From positions 1 to 32,880 of the forward strand of contig JANNOI010000017.1 of NCBI GenBank assembly GCA_031398975.1: 32,880 bases of DNA. The letters are read 5' to 3'. Of this stretch, positions 23,165 to 30,422 are shown one piece after another. The position numbers and the translations under genes were made by a program. The stretch's first letter is position 1, and each line of letters begins with the position of its first letter. The DNA comes from JAKFWI01 sp031398975. GTDB taxonomy: Bacteria; Pseudomonadota; Alphaproteobacteria; Caulobacterales; Aquidulcibacteraceae. The notes under the pieces were generated by a model that saw nothing but the letters and a program-made list of their open reading frames with translations, made no database searches and had not been told where the DNA came from.

Positions 23165-23814
23165 TGGCCTGGACGCGAGAGGAAATGGCCCAGCGCGCGG
23201 CGCTTGAGCTGCAGGACGGGTTCTATGTCAATCTGGGCATCGGCATTCCGACGCTTGTGGCCAATTACATCCCCGAAGGCCTTACCGTGACGCTGCAGAG
23301 CGAGAACGGCATGCTCGGCATGGGGCCCTTTCCCTACGAGGGCGAAGAGGATCCCGACCTGATCAATGCCGGCAAGCAGACGATCACCGAACTCCCGACC
23401 TCGAGCTATTTCTCCTCCGCCGACAGCTTCGCCATGATCCGCGGCGGCCATATAGATCTCACCATCCTCGGCGCCATGGAAGTGGCCGAAAACGGGGACC
23501 TTGCGAACTGGACCATCCCCAACAAGATGGTGAAGGGCATGGGCGGAGCGATGGATCTGGTGGCGGGCGTGAAGCGCGTCGTGGTGGTCATGGAACACGC
23601 AAACAAGCAGGGCCATTCCAAGGTGCTGCGCCGCTGCACCCTGCCGCTGACCGGGGCGCGCGTCGTCGACCGCATCATCACCGATCTCGCCGTCTTCGAT
23701 TGCGACAAGGCGCGCGGCGGCGGCCTGACTTTGGTGGAGCGCGCCCCCGGCGTCACGCTCGAGGAGATCGCCTCCAAGACCGAGGCCGCCTATCGCGTCG
23801 CGGCGCCGGCGTGA
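23164..23814 (+). CDS. pcaJ: 3-oxoacid CoA-transferase subunit B (3-oxoadipate CoA-transferase in this context)
   Basis: Subunit B of the same transferase, with the catalytic glutamate E47 in LQSENGMLG, which forms the glutamyl-CoA intermediate. Other family segments are YVNLGIGIPTLVANY, RGGHIDLTILGAMEV and DLANWTIPNKMVKGMGGAMDLV. It has 216 residues. As for subunit A, an acetoacetate-specific role (ScoB) is possible, but the operon with pobA and pcaF favours PcaJ. The ATG overlaps the stop of subunit A, and its own stop overlaps the GTG start of pcaF as GTGA, so the three are coupled. Confidence 0.86.
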   Translation: MAWTREEMAQRAALELQDGFYVNLGIGIPTLVANYIPEGLTVTLQSENGMLGMGPFPYEGEEDPDLINAGKQTITELPTSSYFSSADSFAMIRGGHIDLTILGAMEVAENGDLANWTIPNKMVKGMGGAMDLVAGVKRVVVVMEHANKQGHSKVLRRCTLPLTGARVVDRIITDLAVFDCDKARGGGLTLVERAPGVTLEEIASKTEAAYRVAAPA

Positions 23815-25013
23815 GCGCGTTCCTCTGCGGGGGCGTGCGCACGCCCTTCGGCCGCTATGGCGGCGCGCTCGCCGGCGTGCGGCCGGACGACCTCGCAGCG
23901 CAGACGCTGCGCGCCCTCGTCGCACGGTGCCCGGACGCCGATTGGGGCGCCCTCGACGACGTGATCCTCGGCTGCGCCAACCAGGCGGGCGAGGATAATC
24001 GCAATGTGGCGCGGATGGCCGCGCTGCTCGCGGGCCTGCCCGAATCCGCGCCGGGCGTGACGGTGAACCGCCTGTGCGCCTCCGGGCTGGAGGCGGTGGG
24101 CCAGGCGGCGCGCGCAATCGCGGCCGGGGACGGGGACTTTCTCCTCGCCGGCGGCGTGGAGAGCATGACGCGCGCGCCCTTCGTGCTCGCCAAGGCGGGC
24201 GAAGCCTTCTCGCGCAGCGCCGCGATCGAGGACACCACGATCGGCTGGCGCTTCGTGAACCCCGCCATGCGCCGCGCCTATGGCGTCGATTCCATGCCCG
24301 AGACGGGCGAGAACGTCGCCGAGGCCTACGCCATCTCCCGCGAGGATCAGGACGCCTTCGCCTATCGAAGCCAGGCGCGCGCCGCCTCCGCGCGCGCGCG
24401 CGGCTTCTTCGACGAGGAGATCGTGGCCATAGACGTCCCGCGCGCGAAAGGCGAGCCGGTGCGCGTGGCGCAGGACGAGCACCCCCGCCCGGACACGAAT
24501 ATCGAAACGCTCGCGAAGCTGAAGCCGATCGTACGCGCCGGCGGCACGGTGACGGCGGGCAATTCATCCGGCGTGAATGACGGGGCGGCCGCGCTCGCCC
24601 TCGCCTCCGAGGCGGGCGCGCGCCGCCATGGGCTTACGCCGCGCGCGCGCGTGCTGGGCTATGCCAGCGCCGGCGTCGCGCCGCGGATCATGGGCGTGGG
24701 CCCGATCGACGCCGTCACCCGGCTCTGCGCGCGCACGGGCCTGAAAGTCAGCGATTTCGACGTGGTGGAGCTGAACGAGGCCTTCGCCTCCCAAGCGCTC
24801 GCCGTGCTGCGTGCGCTCAACCTGCCGGAAGACGGCGCGCACGTGAATCCGAACGGGGGCGCGATCGCGCTGGGGCACCCCTTGGGCGCCTCAGGCGCGC
24901 GCCTTGCGCTGACGGCGCTGCGCGCGCTGGAAGAGGGCGGGGGCAAACGCGCGCTGATCACCTTGTGCGTCGGCGTGGGTCAGGGGGCGGCGCTGGCGAT
25001 CGAGCGGGTATAG
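23811..25013 (+). CDS. pcaF: 3-oxoadipyl-CoA thiolase
   Basis: PcaF splits 3-oxoadipyl-CoA into succinyl-CoA and acetyl-CoA, the final step of the beta-ketoadipate pathway. It is a 400-residue thiolase with the nucleophilic C89 (VNRLCASGLEA), H356 (GGAIALGHPLGASGAR) and C386 (TLCVGVGQG). The segment IGWRFVNPAMRRAYGVDSMPET is characteristic of PcaF rather than acetoacetyl-CoA thiolase. The start is GTG 23811, overlapping the pcaJ stop; no ATG comes early enough. A bulged hairpin follows the stop and probably ends the transcript. Confidence 0.93.
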   Translation: MSAFLCGGVRTPFGRYGGALAGVRPDDLAAQTLRALVARCPDADWGALDDVILGCANQAGEDNRNVARMAALLAGLPESAPGVTVNRLCASGLEAVGQAARAIAAGDGDFLLAGGVESMTRAPFVLAKAGEAFSRSAAIEDTTIGWRFVNPAMRRAYGVDSMPETGENVAEAYAISREDQDAFAYRSQARAASARARGFFDEEIVAIDVPRAKGEPVRVAQDEHPRPDTNIETLAKLKPIVRAGGTVTAGNSSGVNDGAAALALASEAGARRHGLTPRARVLGYASAGVAPRIMGVGPIDAVTRLCARTGLKVSDFDVVELNEAFASQALAVLRALNLPEDGAHVNPNGGAIALGHPLGASGARLALTALRALEEGGGKRALITLCVGVGQGAALAIERV

Positions 25014-25048
25014 AGCCTATTCCGATCTGACAGAGTCGGATCGGGGCT
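25014..25048 (+). terminator. Bulged hairpin after pcaF
   Basis: CCGATC/GATCGG pair around an 11-base loop, extended by AGCC/GGCT outside a 4-base bulge. A short TT follows before AACG. It begins directly after the pcaF stop codon and faces the convergent YdcH gene. Confidence 0.5.
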
Positions 25049-25073
25049 TTAACGCCATAGCCTTCCGGTTTGC

Positions 25074-25295
25074 TCAGGCGATGATGTCGGGGGTTAGTTG
25101 GTCTTCAATCCAGCTGATCTGGTCCCGCAGGGCGAGCTTGCGCTTTTTCAACCGCGCCACCTGGACGGCGTCCCCGCCGCTCTCCTGCAGCGCGAGGATG
25201 GCGGCGTCGAGAGCGCGGTGCTCGTTGCGCAATTCCATCAGCCGGCCTTTCAGGGCCCGCTGTTCGGGAGTGTCGGCGATGGGATCGTCGGCCAT
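25074..25295 (-). CDS. YdcH/DUF465 family small protein
   Basis: A 73-residue protein of the YdcH/DUF465 family, small two-helix coiled-coil proteins of unknown role. The helical hairpin is visible: LKGRLMELRNEHRALDAAILAL, then a short turn (ESGGDAVQ), then VARLKKRKLALRDQISWIEDQL, with the family's R-x-x-H-x-x-L-D and K-x-x-L-x-x-x-I patterns. The ATG at 25295 begins MADDPIADTPEQ. It follows the TIGR02444-like gene on the same strand, 63 bases downstream. A second member of the family is found at 26571. Confidence 0.85.
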   Translation of the reverse strand: MADDPIADTPEQRALKGRLMELRNEHRALDAAILALQESGGDAVQVARLKKRKLALRDQISWIEDQLTPDIIA

Positions 25296-25358
25296 GGCCC
25301 TCGGCGTCCGTCCAGCAGAAGAGGCCAAAAACGCGCGGCGAGCTAAGCCACAGGGGGG

Positions 25359-25880
25359 TCAGGCTGTAAAGGCGTGGGCCAATGCGGCGACGAGCGTCCG
25401 GGACGCCTCGGCGGCGGCGCGCTCGTGCAGATCGATCCCGACCGCGGCGAGCGCGGCCTCGACATTGGCGGTGAGGAGTTCGCCCTGCGCCCCGGCCGCG
25501 ACGGCGGCGGGGCGGGCGGCCAGGCGCAGCAGTTCGAGCTTCTCGAGCGCCAGTTCCCCCTGCCCGATCGCGGCCTTGGCCTCGCCGATCGCAGACGCAG
25601 CGACTTCCCCCTCGCCCGCGCCTACCTCGCCGACGCGCCGGCGCGCGTCGCGCAGGGACCGGGTCAACGCGCTCAAGCTTGCGAGGCTCGCGCGCGCGGA
25701 CTTGGCCTCCTCCAGCGGCACGGCCCGGCCCAACGTGGCGGAATGCGCGGCCCAGAGCACGAGCGGGACATGCGCGCCGAACCGGTCCTGCAGCCCCAAC
25801 AGCGCCTCGCGGACCCCGCGCGCGCCATAGCCCGCCACCGCCCAGTTCCACAGGGTTTCGCCCTTATCCTCGATCGCCAT
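25359..25880 (-). CDS. TIGR02444-like protein, unknown function
   Basis: A 173-residue soluble, mostly alpha-helical, alanine-rich protein. The opening (LWNWAVAGYGARGVREALLGLQDRFGAHVPLVLWAAH) is characteristic of the TIGR02444/DUF2390 family, whose role is unknown. It overlaps the end of ubiX by 17 bases. Two in-frame ATGs are available, 25886 and 25880; a GGAGG motif abuts the first and is 6 bases from the second, so the second is the likely start. Its neighbours are ubiX upstream and a DUF465 gene downstream. Confidence 0.8.
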   Translation of the reverse strand: MAIEDKGETLWNWAVAGYGARGVREALLGLQDRFGAHVPLVLWAAHSATLGRAVPLEEAKSARASLASLSALTRSLRDARRRVGEVGAGEGEVAASAIGEAKAAIGQGELALEKLELLRLAARPAAVAAGAQGELLTANVEAALAAVGIDLHERAAAEASRTLVAALAHAFTA

Positions 25881-26469
25881 CGCCATCCTCCGCGCCGCGC
25901 CAACGCACCACTCGCCCCCAATCCAGCCCGAACAGATCGAGCGCCCGGCCGACGGATTGGTTCACCAGATCGTCCACGCTTTGGGGCCGAATGTAAAACG
26001 CCGGCAGCGGCGGGGCGATCACCGCCCCCATCTCCGCCAGCTGGACCAGGGTGCGCAGATGGCCCAGATGCAGCGGCGTCTCGCGCACCATCAGCACCAG
26101 GGGGCGACGCTCCTTCAGGGTGACGTCGGCGGCGCGCGTCAGCAGCGAAGTGGTGACGCCGGTGGCGATCTCGCCCATCGTGCGCACCGAGCAGGGCGCG
26201 ATCAGCATGCCCATCGTCTTGAACGAGCCCGAGGAGATCGCCGCCGCGACATCGCCGGGCGCATACCGCACCGTCGCCAGCGCCGCCACCGAAGCGGCGT
26301 CCCGGTCGAGCTCGAGTTCGAGGGTCCGCACCGCCGCCTTGGACAGCACCAGATGGGCCTCCACCCCCAACGCCCGCAACGCCTCCAGCGCACGCACGCC
26401 ATAGATCGCGCCGGACGCGCCCGTCACGCCGACGATCAGCCGACGGATCGATTGCTCCGAACCCGTCAT
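25864..26469 (-). CDS. ubiX: Flavin prenyltransferase UbiX
   Basis: UbiX makes prenylated FMN, the cofactor of the decarboxylase UbiD in ubiquinone synthesis. The 201-residue protein has the flavin-binding start RLIVGVTGASGAIYGVR, the conserved APCSVRTMGEIATGV, the catalytic region KERRPLVLMVRETPLHLGH, and the terminal FYIRPQSVDDLVNQSVGRALDLFGL. Length and all motifs are as in typical members. It is first in the leftward unit ubiX, TIGR02444-like, YdcH; ubiD is not in the window. Ubiquinone is used by the respiratory chain that ends in the oxidase encoded here. Confidence 0.96.
   Translation of the reverse strand: MTGSEQSIRRLIVGVTGASGAIYGVRALEALRALGVEAHLVLSKAAVRTLELELDRDAASVAALATVRYAPGDVAAAISSGSFKTMGMLIAPCSVRTMGEIATGVTTSLLTRAADVTLKERRPLVLMVRETPLHLGHLRTLVQLAEMGAVIAPPLPAFYIRPQSVDDLVNQSVGRALDLFGLDWGRVVRWRGAEDGDGDRG
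25887..25891 (-). promoter_or_regulatory. Ribosome-binding site that fixes the TIGR02444-like start
   Basis: GGAGG on the minus strand touches the ATG at 25886 and is 6 bases from the ATG at 25880. Only the second spacing is usable, so the protein should start MAIEDKGETLW. Confidence 0.6.
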
Positions 26470-26538
26470 GTGCGGTCCCTTAAGTCTGGTTAGCGATGAA
26501 ACAGTTTGTGAACGGACAGGCCGCCCTGCTGGTGCTTG

Positions 26539-26547
26539 ATTATCACA
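26539..26547 (-). promoter_or_regulatory. Possible extended -10 promoter of ubiX
   Basis: On the minus strand the bases read TGTGATAAT, an extended -10 element (TG-N-GATAAT), about 70 bases before the ubiX start. No clear -35 element is seen, which extended -10 promoters do not always need. Confidence 0.3.
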
Positions 26548-26570
26548 GTCAAGAGCACCGGAGGCGTATC

Positions 26571-26744
26571 ATGGCGCTGCAATCGCGGATTCGCGAACTG
26601 GATTCCCGTCATCGTGACCTCGACCTCGCAATTGAACACGAAGCCCGGCGCCCCGCCGTGGATACGATCCGGCTGATGGAGATGAAGCGTCAGAAGCTGA
26701 AAATCAAAGAGCAAATCGACCATCTAAGACGCGCCGCGCACTGA
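26571..26744 (+). CDS. YdcH/DUF465 family small protein (second copy)
   Basis: A 57-residue YdcH/DUF465 protein, starting MALQSRIRELDSRHRDLDLA and ending with a second helix (RLMEMKRQKLKIKEQIDHL). The start is set by GGAGG at 26560-26564, 6 bases before the ATG at 26571; an earlier ATG at 26496 lacks a good site and would add 25 residues not typical of the family. It is only distantly similar to the copy at 25074-25295. It lies between ubiX (divergent) and cpaA (same strand, 76 bases on). Confidence 0.85.
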   Translation: MALQSRIRELDSRHRDLDLAIEHEARRPAVDTIRLMEMKRQKLKIKEQIDHLRRAAH

Positions 26745-26820
26745 GGCCGGCCCCCGCGGGCGCGCGGCCCCGCGCCAAGCGGTAACGCCGCGTTAAGCGA
26801 AGCACACCATAAGCGGGGCC

Positions 26821-27321
26821 ATGTTGGCGATCCTCTGTCTGTGCGTGTTCGCGGGTCTGCTGCTGTGGGCGGCAGTGTGCGATCTGGCGACGATGGAGAT
26901 CCCCAACCGCATTTCGATCCTGATGGCTGCGCTCTATCCGGTCGCTGCGTTCGCCTGCGGGCAGAATGTGGCGACGATCGGGGTCCATCTCGTCACCGGC
27001 CTGATAGCGCTCGCGGTCTGTTTTGCGCTGTTCCAGCTGGGCGTGTTCGGCGGGGGGGACGCCAAGGTCATCGCCGCGGCGTCGATCTGGACCGGGCCGG
27101 TTCTGCTGCCGCTTTTCCTGCTCTGGACGGCGCTCGCGGGGGGCGCGCTGGCCGCGGCCACCTTGGGCGCGCGCGCCGCCTTCAAGCCCGCGGACGGCCG
27201 CTCGGCCGCGATCAACCGGCTGCTCTCCCCGGACCGGGGCGTGCCGTATGCGGTGGCGATCCAGGCGGGCGCGATGATGGTGCTCGGCGACGCCCCGCTC
27301 GCGAAATTCGCCGCGGCCTGA
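26821..27321 (+). CDS. cpaA: Prepilin peptidase CpaA (A24 family)
   Basis: CpaA/TadV is the small, inner-membrane aspartic peptidase that matures Flp-type pilins. The 166-residue protein has about five membrane segments and both catalytic aspartates: D21 in VCDLATMEIPNR and D80 in the GxGD-type motif FGGGDAK. It lacks the N-terminal methyltransferase domain of the larger PilD enzymes. Other tad/cpa genes and the pilin are absent from the window, so the gene stands alone. A dyad, TAACG-CCG-CGTTA (26783-26795), lies 25 bases upstream and could be an operator. The gene ends 6 bases before the convergent PPK2 gene. Confidence 0.93.
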   Translation: MLAILCLCVFAGLLLWAAVCDLATMEIPNRISILMAALYPVAAFACGQNVATIGVHLVTGLIALAVCFALFQLGVFGGGDAKVIAAASIWTGPVLLPLFLLWTALAGGALAAATLGARAAFKPADGRSAAINRLLSPDRGVPYAVAIQAGAMMVLGDAPLAKFAAA

Positions 27322-27327
27322 CCGCGC

Positions 27328-28176
27328 TCACGGAATGACGAAACTTTTGGGGTCCCAGTCCGGCTGCGCCGGGCGTGGGTCCATCTGCTCGAGCGTGACG
27401 CGGACGCACCGGGCGATCACGGCGTTGCGCCGCCATTTCCGGTCGCTGGGCACGATCCGCCACGGCGCGTGCGGGGTGGAGCAGCGCGACAGCGCCAGCT
27501 GATAGGCGTCCTGATAGGCGTCCCAAAGGGCGCGGTCCTCGATATCGCCCGCATCGAATTTCCAGCGCTTGCCCGGATCGTCCAGCCGCTCCTGCAGGCG
27601 CTCGCGTTGCGCCTCCTTGGTGATGTGCAGCATAAATTTGAGGATCGTCACCCCGTTCTCGGAGAGGTGCTTTTCGAACGCGTTGATCTGGTCGTAGCGG
27701 CGCTCCACCACGTCGGCGGGGGCGAGCGCGCGCACCTTGACGGCCACGACGTCCTCATAATGGGAGCGGTTGAACACCCCGATCGTCCCGAGCGGGGGCG
27801 CGGCCGCATGGACCCGCCACAGGAAATCGTGCGCTAATTCCTGCGCGCTGGGGCGCCCGAACGCGGTCACGTGCACGCCCAAGGGGCCGCAGGGGCCGAA
27901 CACGGCGCGCGTCGCGCCGTCTTTGCCGGACGTGTCCATCCCCTGCAGCACGACCAGCAGCGCGCGGCGGCGCTCGGCCCAGAGGTTCTCCTGCAGCGCA
28001 GCGATCGCCTGCGCGTCCGCCGCGAGGGCTTCCTTGCCCTCCGCCTTGTCCGCGAACAGGCCCTCGCCCTCGGCGCGGGCGTCGGTGAGCGCCACGGCGG
28101 CGCCTGGCTCCACCCGGAGCGCGGCGTCTAAGGCTTTCCACTCGCCCGCTTTCGCCATGCCGCCTGCCTTCGCCAT
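27328..28176 (-). CDS. ppk2: Polyphosphate kinase 2 family protein
   Basis: A 282-residue PPK2 protein, which moves phosphate between polyphosphate and nucleotides. The Walker A loop GMDTSGKDG (G79-G87), the lid region GRPSAQELAHDFLWRVH and the Walker B region VFNRSHYEDV (D142) are complete. Length and the single domain fit the PPK2 group able to phosphorylate nucleoside mono- or diphosphates; which one cannot be read from the sequence. The start is doubled: MAKAGG then MAKAGE, with usable ATGs at 28176 and 28158. The gene follows rpsD on the same strand, 31 bases after its stop. Confidence 0.93.
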   Translation of the reverse strand: MAKAGGMAKAGEWKALDAALRVEPGAAVALTDARAEGEGLFADKAEGKEALAADAQAIAALQENLWAERRRALLVVLQGMDTSGKDGATRAVFGPCGPLGVHVTAFGRPSAQELAHDFLWRVHAAAPPLGTIGVFNRSHYEDVVAVKVRALAPADVVERRYDQINAFEKHLSENGVTILKFMLHITKEAQRERLQERLDDPGKRWKFDAGDIEDRALWDAYQDAYQLALSRCSTPHAPWRIVPSDRKWRRNAVIARCVRVTLEQMDPRPAQPDWDPKSFVIP

Positions 28177-28192
28177 GGCGTCCGCCCTTCAG

Positions 28193-28212
28193 GCTGACGC
28201 GCGCGCGTCAGC
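28193..28212. terminator. 20-bp perfect palindrome over the rpsD stop codon
   Basis: GCTGACGCGCGCGCGTCAGC is its own reverse complement; the TGA stop of rpsD (28208-28210) is inside it. In RNA it can form an 8-bp stem with a 4-base loop. No T-run follows, so it may attenuate transcription into ppk2 or stabilise the rpsD mRNA. Confidence 0.45.
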
Positions 28213-28825
28213 TTGCATAATATTCGACGACGAGGTTCGGCTCCATCTGCACCGGATAGGGCACATCGGCGAGATTGGGCGTGCGCAGATAGCGGGCGGT
28301 CATCGCCTTGGGGTCGATCTCGATATAATCGGGGACGTCCCGCTCCCCGCTCTGCAGCGCTTCCAGCACGAGCGCCATGTTGCGGGCCTTCTCGCGCACC
28401 TCCACCAGATCGCCGGGGCGCACCAGGAAGGAGGGGATGTTCACCTTGCGCCCGTTCACCTTGACGTGGCCGTGGTTCACGAACTGGCGGGCGGAGAACA
28501 CAGTGGGCGTGAACTTCGCGCGGTAGATCAGCGCGTCGAGCCGGCTCTCCAAGAGCGCGATCAGGTTTTCCGCGGTATTGCCCTTGCGGCGGGACGCTTC
28601 GGCATAGGTCCGGCGGAACTGGCGCTCGGTGATGTTGCCGTAATACATCCGCAGCTTCTGCTTGGCGACGAGCTGCAGCCCGAAATCGGAGGTCTTGCCC
28701 TTGCGCCGCTGGCCGTGCTGACCCGGGCCGTAGGAGCGCTTGTTCACCGGAGACTTCGGCCGGCCCCAGATGTTCTGGCCGAACCGGCGGTTGGACTTGT
28801 ACTTCGCTTCGATGCGCTTGGTCAT
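28208..28825 (-). CDS. rpsD: 30S ribosomal protein S4
   Basis: S4 is a primary 16S rRNA-binding protein that starts assembly of the small subunit. The 205-residue length and motifs are standard: SNRRFGQNIWGRPKSP near the start, YGPGQHGQRR, and the S4 RNA-binding domain RLDALIYRAKFTPTVFSARQFVNHGHVKVNGRKVNIPSF. It is encoded alone, not in the alpha operon. In E. coli S4 represses its own operon; a long leader (about 105 bases from the predicted promoter) could allow such control here, but no pseudoknot was identified. The longer upstream reading frame is leader, not protein. Confidence 0.98.
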   Translation of the reverse strand: MTKRIEAKYKSNRRFGQNIWGRPKSPVNKRSYGPGQHGQRRKGKTSDFGLQLVAKQKLRMYYGNITERQFRRTYAEASRRKGNTAENLIALLESRLDALIYRAKFTPTVFSARQFVNHGHVKVNGRKVNIPSFLVRPGDLVEVREKARNMALVLEALQSGERDVPDYIEIDPKAMTARYLRTPNLADVPYPVQMEPNLVVEYYAS

Positions 28826-28846
28826 GGGCGCTTTTGTGCTTTCGTT

Positions 28847-28875
28847 TTGACGGGGTCCGGCCTGGCCCGTATGGC
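28847..28875 (+). promoter_or_regulatory. Possible promoter toward rimO
   Basis: TTGACG at 28847-28852 and TATGGC at 28870-28875 are 17 bases apart on the plus strand. It would give rimO a leader of about 150 bases and lies inside the rpsD leader, so the two transcripts would overlap head to head. Confidence 0.35.
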
Positions 28876-28938
28876 CCTGCGGCTTCCCTGGCGGCGCGCC
28901 CGTCCCCCAGCATGACCGCGCCTGCGCGCGGAGCGCGG

Positions 28939-28966
28939 GTTTTAGCGCCGCGGGGGGCGTTGTCAA
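28939..28966 (-). promoter_or_regulatory. Sigma-70-like promoter of rpsD
   Basis: On the minus strand a perfect TTGACA (28961-28966) is followed after 16 bases by TAAAAC (28939-28944). The predicted leader to the rpsD start is about 105 bases. Confidence 0.5.
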
Positions 28967-29028
28967 ACGCGGGCGCGCCGGGGTCCCCCTGGCGGGGGGG
29001 GCCGCGGCGGGCTATCACCGGCCGCTTC

Positions 29029-30369
29029 ATGGCTTCCCGTCCCCCTGCACCTGCGCCCGCGATCGGCATCGTCAGCCTTGGCTGCCCCAAGGCGCTGGTG
29101 GATTCCGAGCGCATCCTCACCCGCCTGCGGGCCGAGGGCTACCGGGTCGCGCCGACCTATGCGGGGGCCGATCTGGTGCTTGTGAACACGTGCGGCTTCC
29201 TCGATAGCGCCCGCGCCGAGAGTCTGGACGCGATCGGGGAGGCCCTGGCCGAGAACGGCAAGGTGATCGTCACCGGCTGCTTGGGGGCGGAGGCGGAGTT
29301 GATCACCGCCGCCCATCCGAGCGTGCTGGCCATCACCGGGCCCCACCAATACGAGGCGGTGATGGCGGCCGTGCACGCCCACGCCCCGCGCGCGCCCCAC
29401 CCCTTCACGGACCTGACGCCGCCTCAGGGCCTGCGGCTGACGCCGCGCCACTACGCCTATCTGAAGATCTCCGAGGGCTGCGACAATCGCTGCGCCTTCT
29501 GCATCATCCCGAAGCTGCGCGGGGGGCTCGCCTCCCGCCCGGCGGGCGCGGTGCTGCGCGAGGCCGAGGCGCTGTTGCGCGCGGGCGTCAAGGAGCTGCT
29601 GGTGATCAGCCAGGACACTTCCGCCTACGGATTGGATCTCGGTTACGCCGCGACCCCCTTCCGGGGCGCGCCGGTGCGGGCGAAGTTTCACGACCTGTGC
29701 GAAGCGCTAGGCGCGCTGGCGTCGGAGCATGGGGCCTGGGTGCGGCTGCACTACGTCTATCCCTATCCCCACGTCGACAGCGTCATCCCGCTGATGGCTG
29801 ACGGGCTGGTGCTGCCCTATCTCGACATGCCGCTCCAGCACGCCGCCCCGCGCGTGCTGAAAGCCATGCGCCGCCCGGCCAATCAGGAGAAGATGCTGGA
29901 GCGGCTGCGGGCCTGGCGCGCCTTGTGCCCGGACCTGACGATCCGCTCCTCCTTCATCGTGGGTTTCCCCGGCGAGACGGAGGAGGAGTTCGAGACCCTG
30001 CTCGACTTCGTCGAGGAGGCGGGCATCGACCGCGCGGGCTGCTTCAAATACGAAAACGTCGAGGGCGCCGCCTCCCGCGCCCTGCCCGACCCGGTGGACC
30101 AGGACGAGATCGACGAGCGCTATGAGCGCTTCATGGAAGTGCAGACCACCGTAGCCGATGCACGCGCGCAAACCCTGATCGGGCGAACCCTGGATGTGCT
30201 GACCGACGCATGGGACGAGGACGAGCGCGCCTTCGCCGCCCGCACCAAGGCCGACGCGCCGGAGATCGACGGCGTGGTCCACGCCCCCGCGGGCCTGACG
30301 CCTGGCGCGTTCGGGCGCGTCCGCATCGAAGCGGCGGACGGCCACGTCCTGCGAGGCGTAGCCGTCTAG
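29029..30369 (+). CDS. rimO: Ribosomal protein S12 methylthiotransferase RimO
   Basis: RimO is a radical-SAM enzyme that adds a methylthio group to a conserved aspartate of ribosomal protein S12. The 446-residue protein has the N-terminal MTTase domain with its three cluster cysteines (LGCPKALVDSE, VNTCGF, TGCLGAE), the radical-SAM motif C151-C155-C158 (GCDNRCAFC), and a C-terminal TRAM domain. LGCPKALVDSE separates RimO from its paralogue MiaB. The ATG at 29029 begins right before the conserved part. The TAG stop lies in the first unit of a 17-bp tandem repeat. It is divergent from rpsD, another small-subunit protein gene. Confidence 0.96.
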   Translation: MASRPPAPAPAIGIVSLGCPKALVDSERILTRLRAEGYRVAPTYAGADLVLVNTCGFLDSARAESLDAIGEALAENGKVIVTGCLGAEAELITAAHPSVLAITGPHQYEAVMAAVHAHAPRAPHPFTDLTPPQGLRLTPRHYAYLKISEGCDNRCAFCIIPKLRGGLASRPAGAVLREAEALLRAGVKELLVISQDTSAYGLDLGYAATPFRGAPVRAKFHDLCEALGALASEHGAWVRLHYVYPYPHVDSVIPLMADGLVLPYLDMPLQHAAPRVLKAMRRPANQEKMLERLRAWRALCPDLTIRSSFIVGFPGETEEEFETLLDFVEEAGIDRAGCFKYENVEGAASRALPDPVDQDEIDERYERFMEVQTTVADARAQTLIGRTLDVLTDAWDEDERAFAARTKADAPEIDGVVHAPAGLTPGAFGRVRIEAADGHVLRGVAV

Positions 30370-30418
30370 CGCCTGAAGCCGTCTAATGCGTGAAGCGGTT
30401 TAGCGCCTGAAGCGGTCT
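30361..30418 (+). repeat. 17-bp tandem repeat at the end of rimO
   Basis: Three units of 17 bases (30361-30377, 30378-30394, 30395-30411) and 7 bases of a fourth follow one another, consensus GCCGTCTAGCGCCTGAA. The rimO stop TAG is in unit 1. The TAA of unit 2 and TAG of unit 3 fall in the other two forward frames. The rest of the gap to the convergent gene at 30423 holds nothing else. Confidence 0.8.
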
Positions 30419-30422
30419 GGGC

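Noticed and set aside
28826..28966. Longer N-terminus for ribosomal protein S4
   Set aside because: S4 proteins begin at MTKR; the extra part overlaps the predicted leader and promoter.
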